A stretch of 64,000 nucleotides of DNA from Nonomuraea pusilla (GTDB taxonomy: Bacteria; Actinomycetota; Actinomycetes; Streptosporangiales; Streptosporangiaceae): the NCBI RefSeq assembly GCF_900109355.1, contig NZ_FOBF01000004.1, positions 532,965 through 596,964 on the forward strand, in the 5' to 3' direction. Positions 1-7,208 of this stretch are shown piece after piece; the stretch's first letter is position 1, and every line of letters begins with the position of its first letter. The notes under the pieces are model-generated. The model searched no databases, was not told the origin of the DNA, and worked only from the letters and a program-made list of their open reading frames with translations. The position numbers and the translations under genes were made by a program.

Positions 1-890
1 TCGGCGCCGGCGCGCATCGCCTCGCGGGTGCGCTCGTACTCGCGCACGTTCTCCTCGCTGACGCGCACGTACTCGTCCACCGGCAGGCGCAGGCGGTCGA
101 TCTCGCCGTCGTGGCGCAGCAGCCACGGCAGGTACTCGGCGGAGTGCTCGCTGGTCTCGGTCGGGTAGTGGCCGAGGCGGCGGTACATCTCCATGCGCAC
201 CCTGCGGCGCAGCTCGGGCCGCTCGTCCAGGACCTTGTCGAGCCGCCGGTGAAGGTCCTCGCCGTCGCGTTCGAAGCGCAGCACCCACGCCTGGTGGTTG
301 ACGCCTGCGGCGACGTAGGCGACCTCCTCGTACGGCACGTCCACCAGGTCGGCCAGGCCGCGCGTGGTCCAGTAGACGGAGTGGCACAGGCCGACGACGT
401 TGCGGACCTTGCCGGCCAGGTACCAGACGTTCATGGCCATCGGGTTGGTGTAGTTGAGCAGCAGCGCGTCGGGGCAGACCGCCGCCATGTCGGCGGCCAG
501 CGCGTCCAGCACGGGGAAGGTGCGCAGGGCGCGGAAGACGCCGCCGACGCCGATGGTGTCGGCGATGGTCTGGCGCAGGCCGTACCGGGCGGGGATCTCG
601 AAGTCGGTGACGGTGGCCCGGTGCCCCCCGACCTGGATCATGTTGATGACGAAGTCGGCCCCGTCGAGGGCGGCGCGCCTGTCGAGGGTGGCGGTGACGG
701 CGGGCCGGGCGCCGCGCGCCGCGGCGATCCTGCGGGCGACCGCCTCGGCGACGGCGAGCCGCTCGGGGTCGATGTCGTGCAGCGCGACGGTGATGTCGTG
801 CAGCTCGGGGTGGGCCAGCAGGTCGGCGAGCAGGCCGTGGGTGAACACGACGCTGCCTGCGCCGACGAAAACGATCTTCGGGTTCTTCAT
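1..890 (-). CDS. GH4 family alpha-galactosidase/alpha-glucosidase-like hydrolase (3' part outside window)
   Basis: NAD- and Mn-dependent glycoside hydrolase of family 4, cytoplasmic, acting on imported alpha-glycosides. About 296 N-terminal residues are visible and the gene runs off base 1. It opens with a Rossmann-type GAGSVVF nucleotide-binding loop. NYTNPMA, GLCHSV (metal-ligand Cys) and GVNHQAW (metal-ligand His) are the family landmarks; the CHS form points to the alpha-galactosidase/alpha-glucosidase branch rather than 6-phospho-beta-glucosidases. The ATG at 890 overlaps the stop of the upstream PfkB kinase by 4 bases, so the two are translationally coupled. It diverges from a sugar ABC importer that presumably supplies its substrate. 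The exact sugar is not readable from sequence. Confidence 0.88.
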   Translation of the reverse strand, partial: MKNPKIVFVGAGSVVFTHGLLADLLAHPELHDITVALHDIDPERLAVAEAVARRIAAARGARPAVTATLDRRAALDGADFVINMIQVGGHRATVTDFEIPARYGLRQTIADTIGVGGVFRALRTFPVLDALAADMAAVCPDALLLNYTNPMAMNVWYLAGKVRNVVGLCHSVYWTTRGLADLVDVPYEEVAYVAAGVNHQAWVLRFERDGEDLHRRLDKVLDERPELRRRVRMEMYRRLGHYPTETSEHSAEYLPWLLRHDGEIDRLRLPVDEYVRVSEENVREYERTREAMRAGA

Positions 891-1777
891 GCTGTGACGT
901 CCTCCCAGGTCGGCTGCGCCGCTGTGCCCCCCGCGGCTCGGGTGGATAGGGTGCCGCAGGCCACGGCGATCTCCAGGCTGCGCCGTACGCCGAGCCCCCT
1001 GTGCCGGGCGGCGAGCAGGCCCGCGTTGAAGCTGTCGCCCGCGCCGACGGTGTCGACGACCCGTGCCTCGCGCGCGGGGACGGACACGAGCTCGCCGCCG
1101 TCGATCGTCAGCGCGCCGTCCCGGCCGCACTTGACGACGGGCGTGGTGCCGGTGGCGGCGAGCCTGCGGACGGCGGCGGGCAGGTCGTCCTCGCCGGCGA
1201 GCCGCAGCGCCTCCCGGTCGTTGGGGAGCAGCAGGCCGGTCACGGCGAGCAGCTCGTCCAGCCCCTCCCAACGCCCGGACGGGTCGTCGTTGGTGTCGAG
1301 CGAGGTGGAGCGCGCCTGCCGGAACAGCGCGGGCAGGCCGTCGGCCAGTCCCGGCTGCAGGAAGTACGACGAGACGTGCACGTGCGCGGCGTCGCGCAGC
1401 AGGCCGGCGGGCACGTCGGCGGTGGTGAGCCGGTCGAGGCAGCCGGACGCGGTCAGGATCGCCCGGTCGGCGCCGTCGGCGAGCACCACGGTGAGGGCCG
1501 TGGGCGCGTCGGGGTCCACCACGCAGGCCGAGACGTCCACGCCGCGGCGGGTGAGTTCGTCGAGGACGAAGGCGCCGGCCGGGTCGGCGCCCACCCGGCC
1601 GACGAAGGCGGTGCGCAGGCCGAGCCTGGCGGCGCCGCACGCGGTGATCGCCCCGGACCCGCCCAGCACCAGCCGTCCGCTCTCCACCAGCTCCTCGCGC
1701 TGGCCGAAGGCCGGCTGCCGGGGCGCCCCGGAGACGATCACATCGGGGTTGGCGTCACCGATGACAAGGAGATCCAT
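887..1777 (-). CDS. PfkB/ribokinase-family carbohydrate kinase
   Basis: Cytoplasmic ATP-dependent sugar or nucleoside kinase, 296 residues, the usual PfkB length. The N-terminus MDLLVIGDANPDVIVSG is the ribokinase-type beta strand; GGSGAITACGAARLGL is the sugar-binding glycine motif. Near the C-terminus DTVGAGDSFNAG is PfkB signature 2 with the catalytic Asp. It is the first gene of a two-gene minus-strand unit with the GH4 hydrolase (ATGA overlap at 887-890) and probably phosphorylates the monosaccharide that hydrolase releases. The start is the ATG at 1777, facing the shared control region at 1797-1843. Confidence 0.9.
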   Translation of the reverse strand: MDLLVIGDANPDVIVSGAPRQPAFGQREELVESGRLVLGGSGAITACGAARLGLRTAFVGRVGADPAGAFVLDELTRRGVDVSACVVDPDAPTALTVVLADGADRAILTASGCLDRLTTADVPAGLLRDAAHVHVSSYFLQPGLADGLPALFRQARSTSLDTNDDPSGRWEGLDELLAVTGLLLPNDREALRLAGEDDLPAAVRRLAATGTTPVVKCGRDGALTIDGGELVSVPAREARVVDTVGAGDSFNAGLLAARHRGLGVRRSLEIAVACGTLSTRAAGGTAAQPTWEDVTA

Positions 1778-1796
1778 GGGGAGGACGCTCCCAGCA

Positions 1797-1864
1797 CCTT
1801 CGTTATCTTGTCAATACTTGTGATTCATCGAAGGTATTGACAACCTTTCGTAAGTCGCCATGAT
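1797..1864. promoter_or_regulatory. Divergent control region with inverted repeat and promoter
   Basis: TTGTCAATAC (1808-1817) and GTATTGACAA (1834-1843) form a perfect 10-base inverted repeat. A second, interleaved pair is ACCTTCG (1797-1803) with CGAAGGT (1829-1835). The right arm contains TTGACA (1837-1842), followed after 16 bases by CATGAT (1859-1864), a plausible plus-strand promoter for the ABC importer. An operator overlapping the -35 box is the likely reading; no regulator gene is adjacent within the window. Confidence 0.6.
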
Positions 1865-1896
1865 GGCTCCAACGTCCATCGGCAGGTCCGGCAGGT

Positions 1897-1933
1897 GAGG
1901 TCGGCATGGTGAAATCGAGGTCGGCATGGTGAA
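1897..1933 (+). repeat. 20-base tandem duplication of ribosome binding site and start
   Basis: The 17-base unit GAGGTCGGCATGGTGAA occurs at 1897-1913 and again at 1917-1933 (period 20). Each copy carries a Shine-Dalgarno-like GAGG and an ATG. The first ATG (1906) meets a stop after eight codons; the second (1926) opens the permease gene. The duplication therefore creates a tiny upstream reading frame in front of the importer operon. Confidence 0.75.
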
Positions 1934-2798
1934 TCGCGGTGACGGCAGGCTCGCCGTCGCGTTCCTGGCCCCCGTGCTGATCGGGTTCGCGGTCTTCTAC
2001 GTGTACCCGTCCTTACGCGGCGCCTGGTACTCCCTGACCGACTGGAACCTGCTCTCCGAGCCGCGGTTCGTCGGCCTGGGCAACTACGCCAAGCTCGTCG
2101 GCGACCCGCTCTTCTGGAACTCGCTGAAGGTGACCTTCGGGTACGTCGCGATCACCATCGCCGTCCAGCTGGTCGCCGGGCTCGGCCTGGCCGCGCTGCT
2201 CCACCGGCTGACCAGGTCGCTCGTCATCCGGTCGCTGCTCCTGGTGCCGTGGCTGGTGCCCAGCGTCACCACCGCCCTGCTGTGGATGTGGCTCCTCGAC
2301 GCCAACCTCGGCTTCCTCAACCACCTGCTGGTGGGACTCGGCCTGGACAACCAGGGCTTCCTCACCTCGCCGGACCTCGCGCTGACCAGCGTCGCGGTGA
2401 TCAACTCCTGGGGCGGCGTCGGGTACACCGCGCTGCTGCTGTACGCCGGCATGCTGCTGGTGCCGCCCACGGTGTACGAGGCCGCCGCCCTGGACGGCTC
2501 GGGCGAGGTGCGGACGTTCTTCCGCATCACGCTCCCGCTGATGCGGCCCATCCTGGCGTTCGTCCTGGTGGTCACGCTGATCGGGTCGTTCCAGCTGTTC
2601 GACACCGTCGCGGTCACGACCAAGGGCGGCCCCGTCAACGCCACCAGGGTCGTCTACTACTACATCTACGAGCAGGCCTTCACCCACTTCAAGATGGGTT
2701 ACGCCTCGGCGCTGGCGTTGAGCCTGGTGCTCATCCTCGGCGTGCTGACCTTCGTCCAGATGCGCCTGCTGCGCGCCTCCACCTCGGACCTCGCATGA
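1926..2798 (+). CDS. Sugar ABC transporter permease, MalF type
   Basis: Integral membrane subunit of a CUT1-type carbohydrate importer, 290 residues with six predicted transmembrane segments. The cytoplasmic EAA loop that contacts the ATPase is visible as EAAALDGSGEVRTFF followed by RITLPLMRP. First gene of a three-gene unit with a second permease (ATGA overlap) and a lipoprotein. No ATPase gene is present, as is common in actinomycetes, where a shared MsiK-type ATPase serves many sugar importers (inference). The divergent GH4 hydrolase and PfkB kinase suggest an alpha-glycoside as cargo. Confidence 0.92.
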   Translation: MVNRGDGRLAVAFLAPVLIGFAVFYVYPSLRGAWYSLTDWNLLSEPRFVGLGNYAKLVGDPLFWNSLKVTFGYVAITIAVQLVAGLGLAALLHRLTRSLVIRSLLLVPWLVPSVTTALLWMWLLDANLGFLNHLLVGLGLDNQGFLTSPDLALTSVAVINSWGGVGYTALLLYAGMLLVPPTVYEAAALDGSGEVRTFFRITLPLMRPILAFVLVVTLIGSFQLFDTVAVTTKGGPVNATRVVYYYIYEQAFTHFKMGYASALALSLVLILGVLTFVQMRLLRASTSDLA

Positions 2799-3667
2799 AA
2801 CTCGGCCGACTGTTCGCCTGGGCCTGCCTGGTGCTGGCCATCGTGATCTCCCTGTTCCCGCTCTACTGGATGCTGCGCACCGCGATCACCCCCGGCCGCG
2901 AGCTGGCCGTGGACAACGCGGGGCTGCTGCCGCGGCACCCGACGCTGTTCAACTTCCAGCGGGTGCTCGGCCTGGCCACCCGCGAGGAGGCCAGGGCGGC
3001 CGGAGGCTCCGGCGCCGACCTCGACTTCTTCCGCTACCTGGCCAACTCCGTCGTCTACACCGGGCTGATCACCGGTGTGCAGACCGTGCTGTGCGCGATG
3101 GCCGGCTACGCCTTCGCCCGCCTGCGCTTCCCCGGGCGCGACCTGCTGTTCGGGCTCTTCGTCGCGGCGCTGATGGTGCCGCCGATCTTCACGCTGCTGC
3201 CCAACTTCGTCCTGGTGAAGGAGCTGGGCTGGCTCGACACGTACCAGGGGATGGTCGCGCCGAGCCTGCTGATGACGCCGTTCGCGGTGTTCTTCCTGCG
3301 CCAGTTCTTCCTCGGCGTCCCGCGCGAGGTCGAGCAGGCCGCGCTCATCGACGGGGCGGGCAAGGGGGTCATCTTCTGGCGGGTCGTCCTGCCGATGACC
3401 AAGGGCCCGCTGCTCACCCTGGCCCTGACCACCGCGGTCTGGACCTGGAACGACTACCTGTGGCCGCTGCTCGTCGCGCCGGGGGAGGAGACGCGGGTGC
3501 TCACCGCCGCGCTCGGCGTCTTCCTCAAGCAGTCGCCCAACACCGCGCCCGACTGGACGGGGCTGATGGCCGGTTCCGCCCTGTCCGTGGTGCCCGTCCT
3601 GCTGCTGGTGGTCTTCTTCGGCCGCAGGCTCGTGGACTCCATCCAGTTCTCCGGCATGAAGGGGTAG
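2795..3667 (+). CDS. Sugar ABC transporter permease, MalG type
   Basis: Second membrane subunit of the CUT1 importer, 290 residues. The start is the ATG at 2795, which overlaps the stop of the first permease (ATGA); longer frames upstream are out-of-frame extensions of no meaning. An N-terminal membrane segment is followed by a periplasmic-facing loop, then five more segments, with the EAA loop EQAALIDGAGKGVIFW near the C-terminal half. It pairs with the MalF-type subunit to form the translocation pore. Confidence 0.92.
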   Translation: MKLGRLFAWACLVLAIVISLFPLYWMLRTAITPGRELAVDNAGLLPRHPTLFNFQRVLGLATREEARAAGGSGADLDFFRYLANSVVYTGLITGVQTVLCAMAGYAFARLRFPGRDLLFGLFVAALMVPPIFTLLPNFVLVKELGWLDTYQGMVAPSLLMTPFAVFFLRQFFLGVPREVEQAALIDGAGKGVIFWRVVLPMTKGPLLTLALTTAVWTWNDYLWPLLVAPGEETRVLTAALGVFLKQSPNTAPDWTGLMAGSALSVVPVLLLVVFFGRRLVDSIQFSGMKG

Positions 3668-3670
3668 AGC

Positions 3671-4981
3671 ATGAAATTTCGGGCTTGTCTTGCCGTGCTG
3701 GTGCTGGCGACCGGCTGCGGCGCCGCCCAGAGCTCCGGCGACGGGACGACCACCCTGACGTACGCGCTCTGGGACGACGTGCAGCAGGGCGCCTACCAGC
3801 AGTGCGCCGACGCCTTCAGCAAGGCCAACCCCGGCATCAGCATCAAGATCTCGCAGAACGCCTGGGACCAGTACTGGCAGAACCTCACCACCCAGATGGT
3901 GTCAGGCGGCGCCCCCGACGTGATCACGATGCAGGCCTCCTACTACCCGCAGTTCGTCAAGAACGGGCAGCTGCTCGACATCGAGCCGATGGTCAAGGCC
4001 GACAAGGTGGACCTCGGCCAGTACCGGCCCGGCCTGGCCGAGCTGTGGGTCAAGGACGGCGAGCGCTACGGCCTGCCGAAGGACTGGGACACCATAGCCG
4101 TCGTGTACAACACCGGGCTGGCCAAGCGCGCCGGGGTGGACCTGTCCGACCTGACCTGGAACCCCGCCGACGGCGGCACGTTCGAGAAGGCCATCGCCAG
4201 GCTCACCGTCGACGCCAACGGCAAGCGCGGCGACGAGCCCGGCTTCGACAAGACCAAGGTCGCCGTGTACGGCATCATGCCCGAGCTGAACGACGGCTCG
4301 CAGGGCCAGAACGGCTGGGGCGACCTCGCCGTCTCCAACGGCTTCGACTACATCGACAAGAACCCGTTCGGCACCAAGTACTTCTACGACAGCCCGAAGC
4401 TGGCCGAGACCGCCACCTGGTTCCGCCGCCTCATCGAGAAGGGCTACGCGCCGCCGTACGACAAGACCAGCTCGCTCGGCATCGACGCCGTGCTCACCTC
4501 CGGCAAGGCGGCGCTCGGCATCACCGGGTCGTGGATGATCCAGACCTACCTCGGCTCCACCGAGCAGAAGTTCGCGTTCGCGCCGCTGCCGAAGGGGCCG
4601 GAAGGCCGCAAGTCCGCCTTCAACGGGCTGGCCGACGTCATCTACGCCGGCACCGAGCACAAGGACGCCGCCTGGAAGTGGGTCAAGTTCCTCGGCTCGG
4701 CCGCCTGCCAGGACATCGTCGCCGACAACGCCGTGGTGTTCCCGGCCGTCTCGTCGTCCGGCGAACGCGCGCTGAAGGCCCACCAGGCGAAGGGCAGGGA
4801 CGTGGACGCGTTCGTGCAGGCCGCCGAGGACACCTTCCTGCTCCCCGTCAGCGACCACGGCGACGAGATCAACCAGATCGTCTCCACCGCGATGGAGGAG
4901 ATCTGGCTCGGCAGGAAGGACGCCACCACCGCGTTGACCGCCGCCAACCAGCAGGTCAACGCCCTGTTCACCGGTAACTGA
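3671..4981 (+). CDS. Extracellular sugar-binding lipoprotein of the ABC importer
   Basis: Solute-binding protein of 436 residues, anchored to the outer face of the membrane by a lipid. The signal peptide ends in a lipobox (LATGC) at about residue 18, leaving Cys as the mature N-terminus. The rest matches the type 1 SBP fold of sugar importers (ALWDDVQQGAYQQC, then the GKAALGITGSW hinge-region motif). It begins 3 bases after the second permease stop, so it is the last gene of the importer unit. Usually such genes come first, so the order here is slightly unusual. Confidence 0.92.
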   Translation: MKFRACLAVLVLATGCGAAQSSGDGTTTLTYALWDDVQQGAYQQCADAFSKANPGISIKISQNAWDQYWQNLTTQMVSGGAPDVITMQASYYPQFVKNGQLLDIEPMVKADKVDLGQYRPGLAELWVKDGERYGLPKDWDTIAVVYNTGLAKRAGVDLSDLTWNPADGGTFEKAIARLTVDANGKRGDEPGFDKTKVAVYGIMPELNDGSQGQNGWGDLAVSNGFDYIDKNPFGTKYFYDSPKLAETATWFRRLIEKGYAPPYDKTSSLGIDAVLTSGKAALGITGSWMIQTYLGSTEQKFAFAPLPKGPEGRKSAFNGLADVIYAGTEHKDAAWKWVKFLGSAACQDIVADNAVVFPAVSSSGERALKAHQAKGRDVDAFVQAAEDTFLLPVSDHGDEINQIVSTAMEEIWLGRKDATTALTAANQQVNALFTGN

Positions 4982-5143
4982 GGAGGTTCGTACACCGAGG
5001 CTGGCGCGTGCCCTGCAGAACTCCCTGGGCCGCGCCACTCCGCGGGCTGCCAGGGCCGGCAGGCGCGGAGAGTGCGGAACAGCCCGTCGCAAGGGGCCTG
5101 TCTATCACCACTGTCCATCACCACCTGTCATGTGAGGAGAGAC

Positions 5144-6046
5144 ATGCGTTTCCTGACAGCGATCACGGCCGCCTGCGCGATGCTGGCGGCCGGGCTGGGA
5201 GCAGCTTCACCGGCCGCGGCGTCACCGGCGTCCTCGGCGGCGCCTTCGACGGCGGCGTCCTCGGCGGCGGCGTCACGGGCGGACCTGCCCGCGCCCGTCG
5301 CGTGCCCCGGGTGCTGGCGTCCCGCGCTGAACACCAGCTGGCAGTGGCAGCTGTCCACGGTGCCCGCCGAACCCTTCCTCGACGTCGTCATGTACGACAT
5401 CGACGGCTTCAACGCCACCGCCGCCACCGTGCGCCGGCTGCACGAGACCAAGGCCGGGCGCAAGGTCGTCTGCTACCTCAGCGCCGGCTCGTACGAGGAC
5501 TGGCGCCCCGACGCCGGCGCCTTCCCCGCCTCCGTCCTCGGCAAGCCCCTGGACGGCTGGGAGGGCGAGCGCTGGCTCGACATCCGCCGGTACGACGGCG
5601 AGCTCGGCCAGATCATGCGGGCCCGCCTGGACATGTGCAAGGCCAAGGGCTTCGACGCCGTCGAGTTCGACAACGTCGACGGATACACCAACGACAGCGG
5701 CTTCCAGCTGACGGCCGACGACCAGCTCCGCTACAACGCCTGGCTGGCCAACGAGGCCCACCAGCGCGGGCTGTCCGCCGGGCTGAAGAACGACATCCCG
5801 CAGATCCCGCGCCTGCTGCCGTACTTCGACTGGGCGCTGAACGAGCAGTGCTGGCAGTACAAGGAGTGCACCACCGCCCAGAACGGCGACTACGGCTACG
5901 ACCAGTTCGTGCGCGCCGGCAAGGCCGTCTTCACCGTGGAGTACAAGCTGGCCACGTCGCAGTTCTGCTCCAAGTCCAACGCCCAGAACTTCAACTCGCT
6001 GAAGAAGCGGCTGGAGCTCGACGCCTACCGCGTCGCCTGCCGCTGA
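5144..6046 (+). CDS. Secreted GH114 endo-alpha-1,4-polygalactosaminidase-like protein
   Basis: Putative secreted glycoside hydrolase of 300 residues related to GH114/Spherulin-4 proteins, which cut galactosamine-rich exopolysaccharide. The start is the ATG at 5144, preceded by GAGGAGAG; an upstream in-frame extension lacks a site. A signal peptide is followed by an Ala/Ser/Pro linker (residues about 20-45). The TIM-barrel landmarks are YDIDGF, VCYLSAGSYE and VEFDNVDGYTN, the last containing the expected acidic residues. It stands alone: 162 bases separate it from the sugar importer and a strong hairpin follows it. Confidence 0.85.
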   Translation: MRFLTAITAACAMLAAGLGAASPAAASPASSAAPSTAASSAAASRADLPAPVACPGCWRPALNTSWQWQLSTVPAEPFLDVVMYDIDGFNATAATVRRLHETKAGRKVVCYLSAGSYEDWRPDAGAFPASVLGKPLDGWEGERWLDIRRYDGELGQIMRARLDMCKAKGFDAVEFDNVDGYTNDSGFQLTADDQLRYNAWLANEAHQRGLSAGLKNDIPQIPRLLPYFDWALNEQCWQYKECTTAQNGDYGYDQFVRAGKAVFTVEYKLATSQFCSKSNAQNFNSLKKRLELDAYRVACR

Positions 6047-6060
6047 CCGAAGCCGCACCG

Positions 6061-6100
6061 CCGTCGGGGGACGTCGGCCGCCACCCGCGTCCCCTGACGG
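6061..6100 (+). terminator. Hairpin terminator after GH114 gene
   Basis: A 13-base stem (6061-6073 with 6088-6100, one G-U pair) closes a 14-base loop, starting 14 bases after the stop codon. There is no T-run, as is common in high-GC actinomycetes. Confidence 0.7.
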
Positions 6101-6155
6101 CGCTCCACGGAAGGAGGCGGTGGCGGCCGGAGGCGGGACGTCGTATGGTCACCGG

Positions 6156-6947
6156 ATGACGACAGTGCTCTGTGTCCCCCAGTGGCAGGGCTCCGCCTCC
6201 GGCCACGCGCCCCGCCTGGCGCCCGGCGCCCTCCGCGCCGCCGGCCTGGTCCCCGCCGACGCCCGCGTCACGGTGCCCGTCCTGGACGACCCCGGGGAGA
6301 AACGCGACGGCACGCGCGCCCTCGACGTGCTCGTGGAGAACCTGCGCCGCACCGAGGAGGCCCTGGCCGGCATCGACGACGCCGTCATCACCGTCGGCGG
6401 CGACTGCGGCGTCGACCTCGCCCCGATCACCGCCGCCCGCGCCCGACACGGCGACCGGCTGACCGTCCTCTGGATCGACGCGCACCCCGACGTGTACCAC
6501 CCCGACACCCTGCCCTCGGGCGCGTTCCACGGCATGGTCCTGCGCACCCTGCTCGGCGACGGCCCGGCGCCGCTCACCCCGGCGCGTCCGCTGGACCCCG
6601 CCCAGGTGATCCTCGCCGGGGTGCGCGCGGGCGACGTGACCGAGCGCGACTACCTGCGCAGGACGGGGCTGCGGGTCCACGGCGTCGAGGACGTCGAGGC
6701 CGCCTTCGACGGCGTCACCGGCCCGGTCTACGTCCACATCGACCTGGACGTCCTCGACCCGGAGGCGTTCGGCTCGGTCTGCTACCCGGAGCCGGGCGGC
6801 CTGCTCCCCGACCGCCTGATCGACCTCGTGGCCGCGCTGGACGGCGTCGTGGGGGCCGCCATCACCGAACACGCCCCGGCCCCGGGCCCCGCCGACGACA
6901 GGGAAACCGCCGTCATCCACCGCCTGGCGTCGGCCCTCCCCCTGTGA
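6156..6947 (+). CDS. Arginase/agmatinase (ureohydrolase) family protein
   Basis: Cytoplasmic metalloenzyme fold of 263 residues. Ureohydrolases split guanidino compounds to urea with two Mn ions. Metal-binding motifs are present as IDAHPD and HIDLDVLDP, but the first motif reads GGDC instead of GGDH, so one metal ligand His is replaced by Cys. That makes the substrate uncertain; proclavaminate- or formimidoylglutamate-type activities or a divergent role are possible. The ATG at 6156 lies 6 bases after TATGGT, a -10-like element, so the mRNA may be leaderless. The proline catabolic genes nearby make a link to amino acid nitrogen plausible but unproven. Confidence 0.85.
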   Translation: MTTVLCVPQWQGSASGHAPRLAPGALRAAGLVPADARVTVPVLDDPGEKRDGTRALDVLVENLRRTEEALAGIDDAVITVGGDCGVDLAPITAARARHGDRLTVLWIDAHPDVYHPDTLPSGAFHGMVLRTLLGDGPAPLTPARPLDPAQVILAGVRAGDVTERDYLRRTGLRVHGVEDVEAAFDGVTGPVYVHIDLDVLDPEAFGSVCYPEPGGLLPDRLIDLVAALDGVVGAAITEHAPAPGPADDRETAVIHRLASALPL

Positions 6948-7011
6948 CCACAAGGGGAAAGAGCCTTCTTGCATGCATATTGGTGATGGCCAAGATCGCT
7001 GCTGATGAGCC

Positions 7012-7140
7012 GGTCCCGTACGACCCCGTCAGAGGTTGGCGCACAAGGTGCACGCCCCGGCGTTGATCGACGTGGAGATCGCTTCGGTGGTGCGCGGGCA
7101 CGTGATCACGAGTAAACCGGAGGTGCGGATCTCCGAGGCG
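7012..7140 (+). pseudogene. Remnant of a VapC-type PIN-domain toxin
   Basis: In one plus frame the translation contains HAPALIDVEIASVVRG followed by HVITSKPEVRISEARA, which resembles the middle of PIN-domain VapC toxins. The N-terminal catalytic part and the C-terminus are missing and no start with a ribosome site is visible. No VapB antitoxin remains. The surrounding 6948-7208 gap holds nothing else apart from the terminator hairpin. The call rests on motif memory alone. Confidence 0.45.
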
Positions 7141-7155
7141 CGAGCCACCGCCGAA

Positions 7156-7189
7156 GGTCCCCGGGTCTCGCGTGTGAGACCCGGGGACC
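7156..7189 (-). terminator. Terminator hairpin downstream of pruA
   Basis: A perfect 14-base stem (GGTCCCCGGGTCTC at 7156-7169 pairing with 7176-7189) with a 6-base loop sits 19 bases beyond the pruA stop. The symmetry would also stop transcription arriving from the arginase-like gene. Confidence 0.8.
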
Positions 7190-7208
7190 GCTGCTCGGCA
7201 GGCAGACG

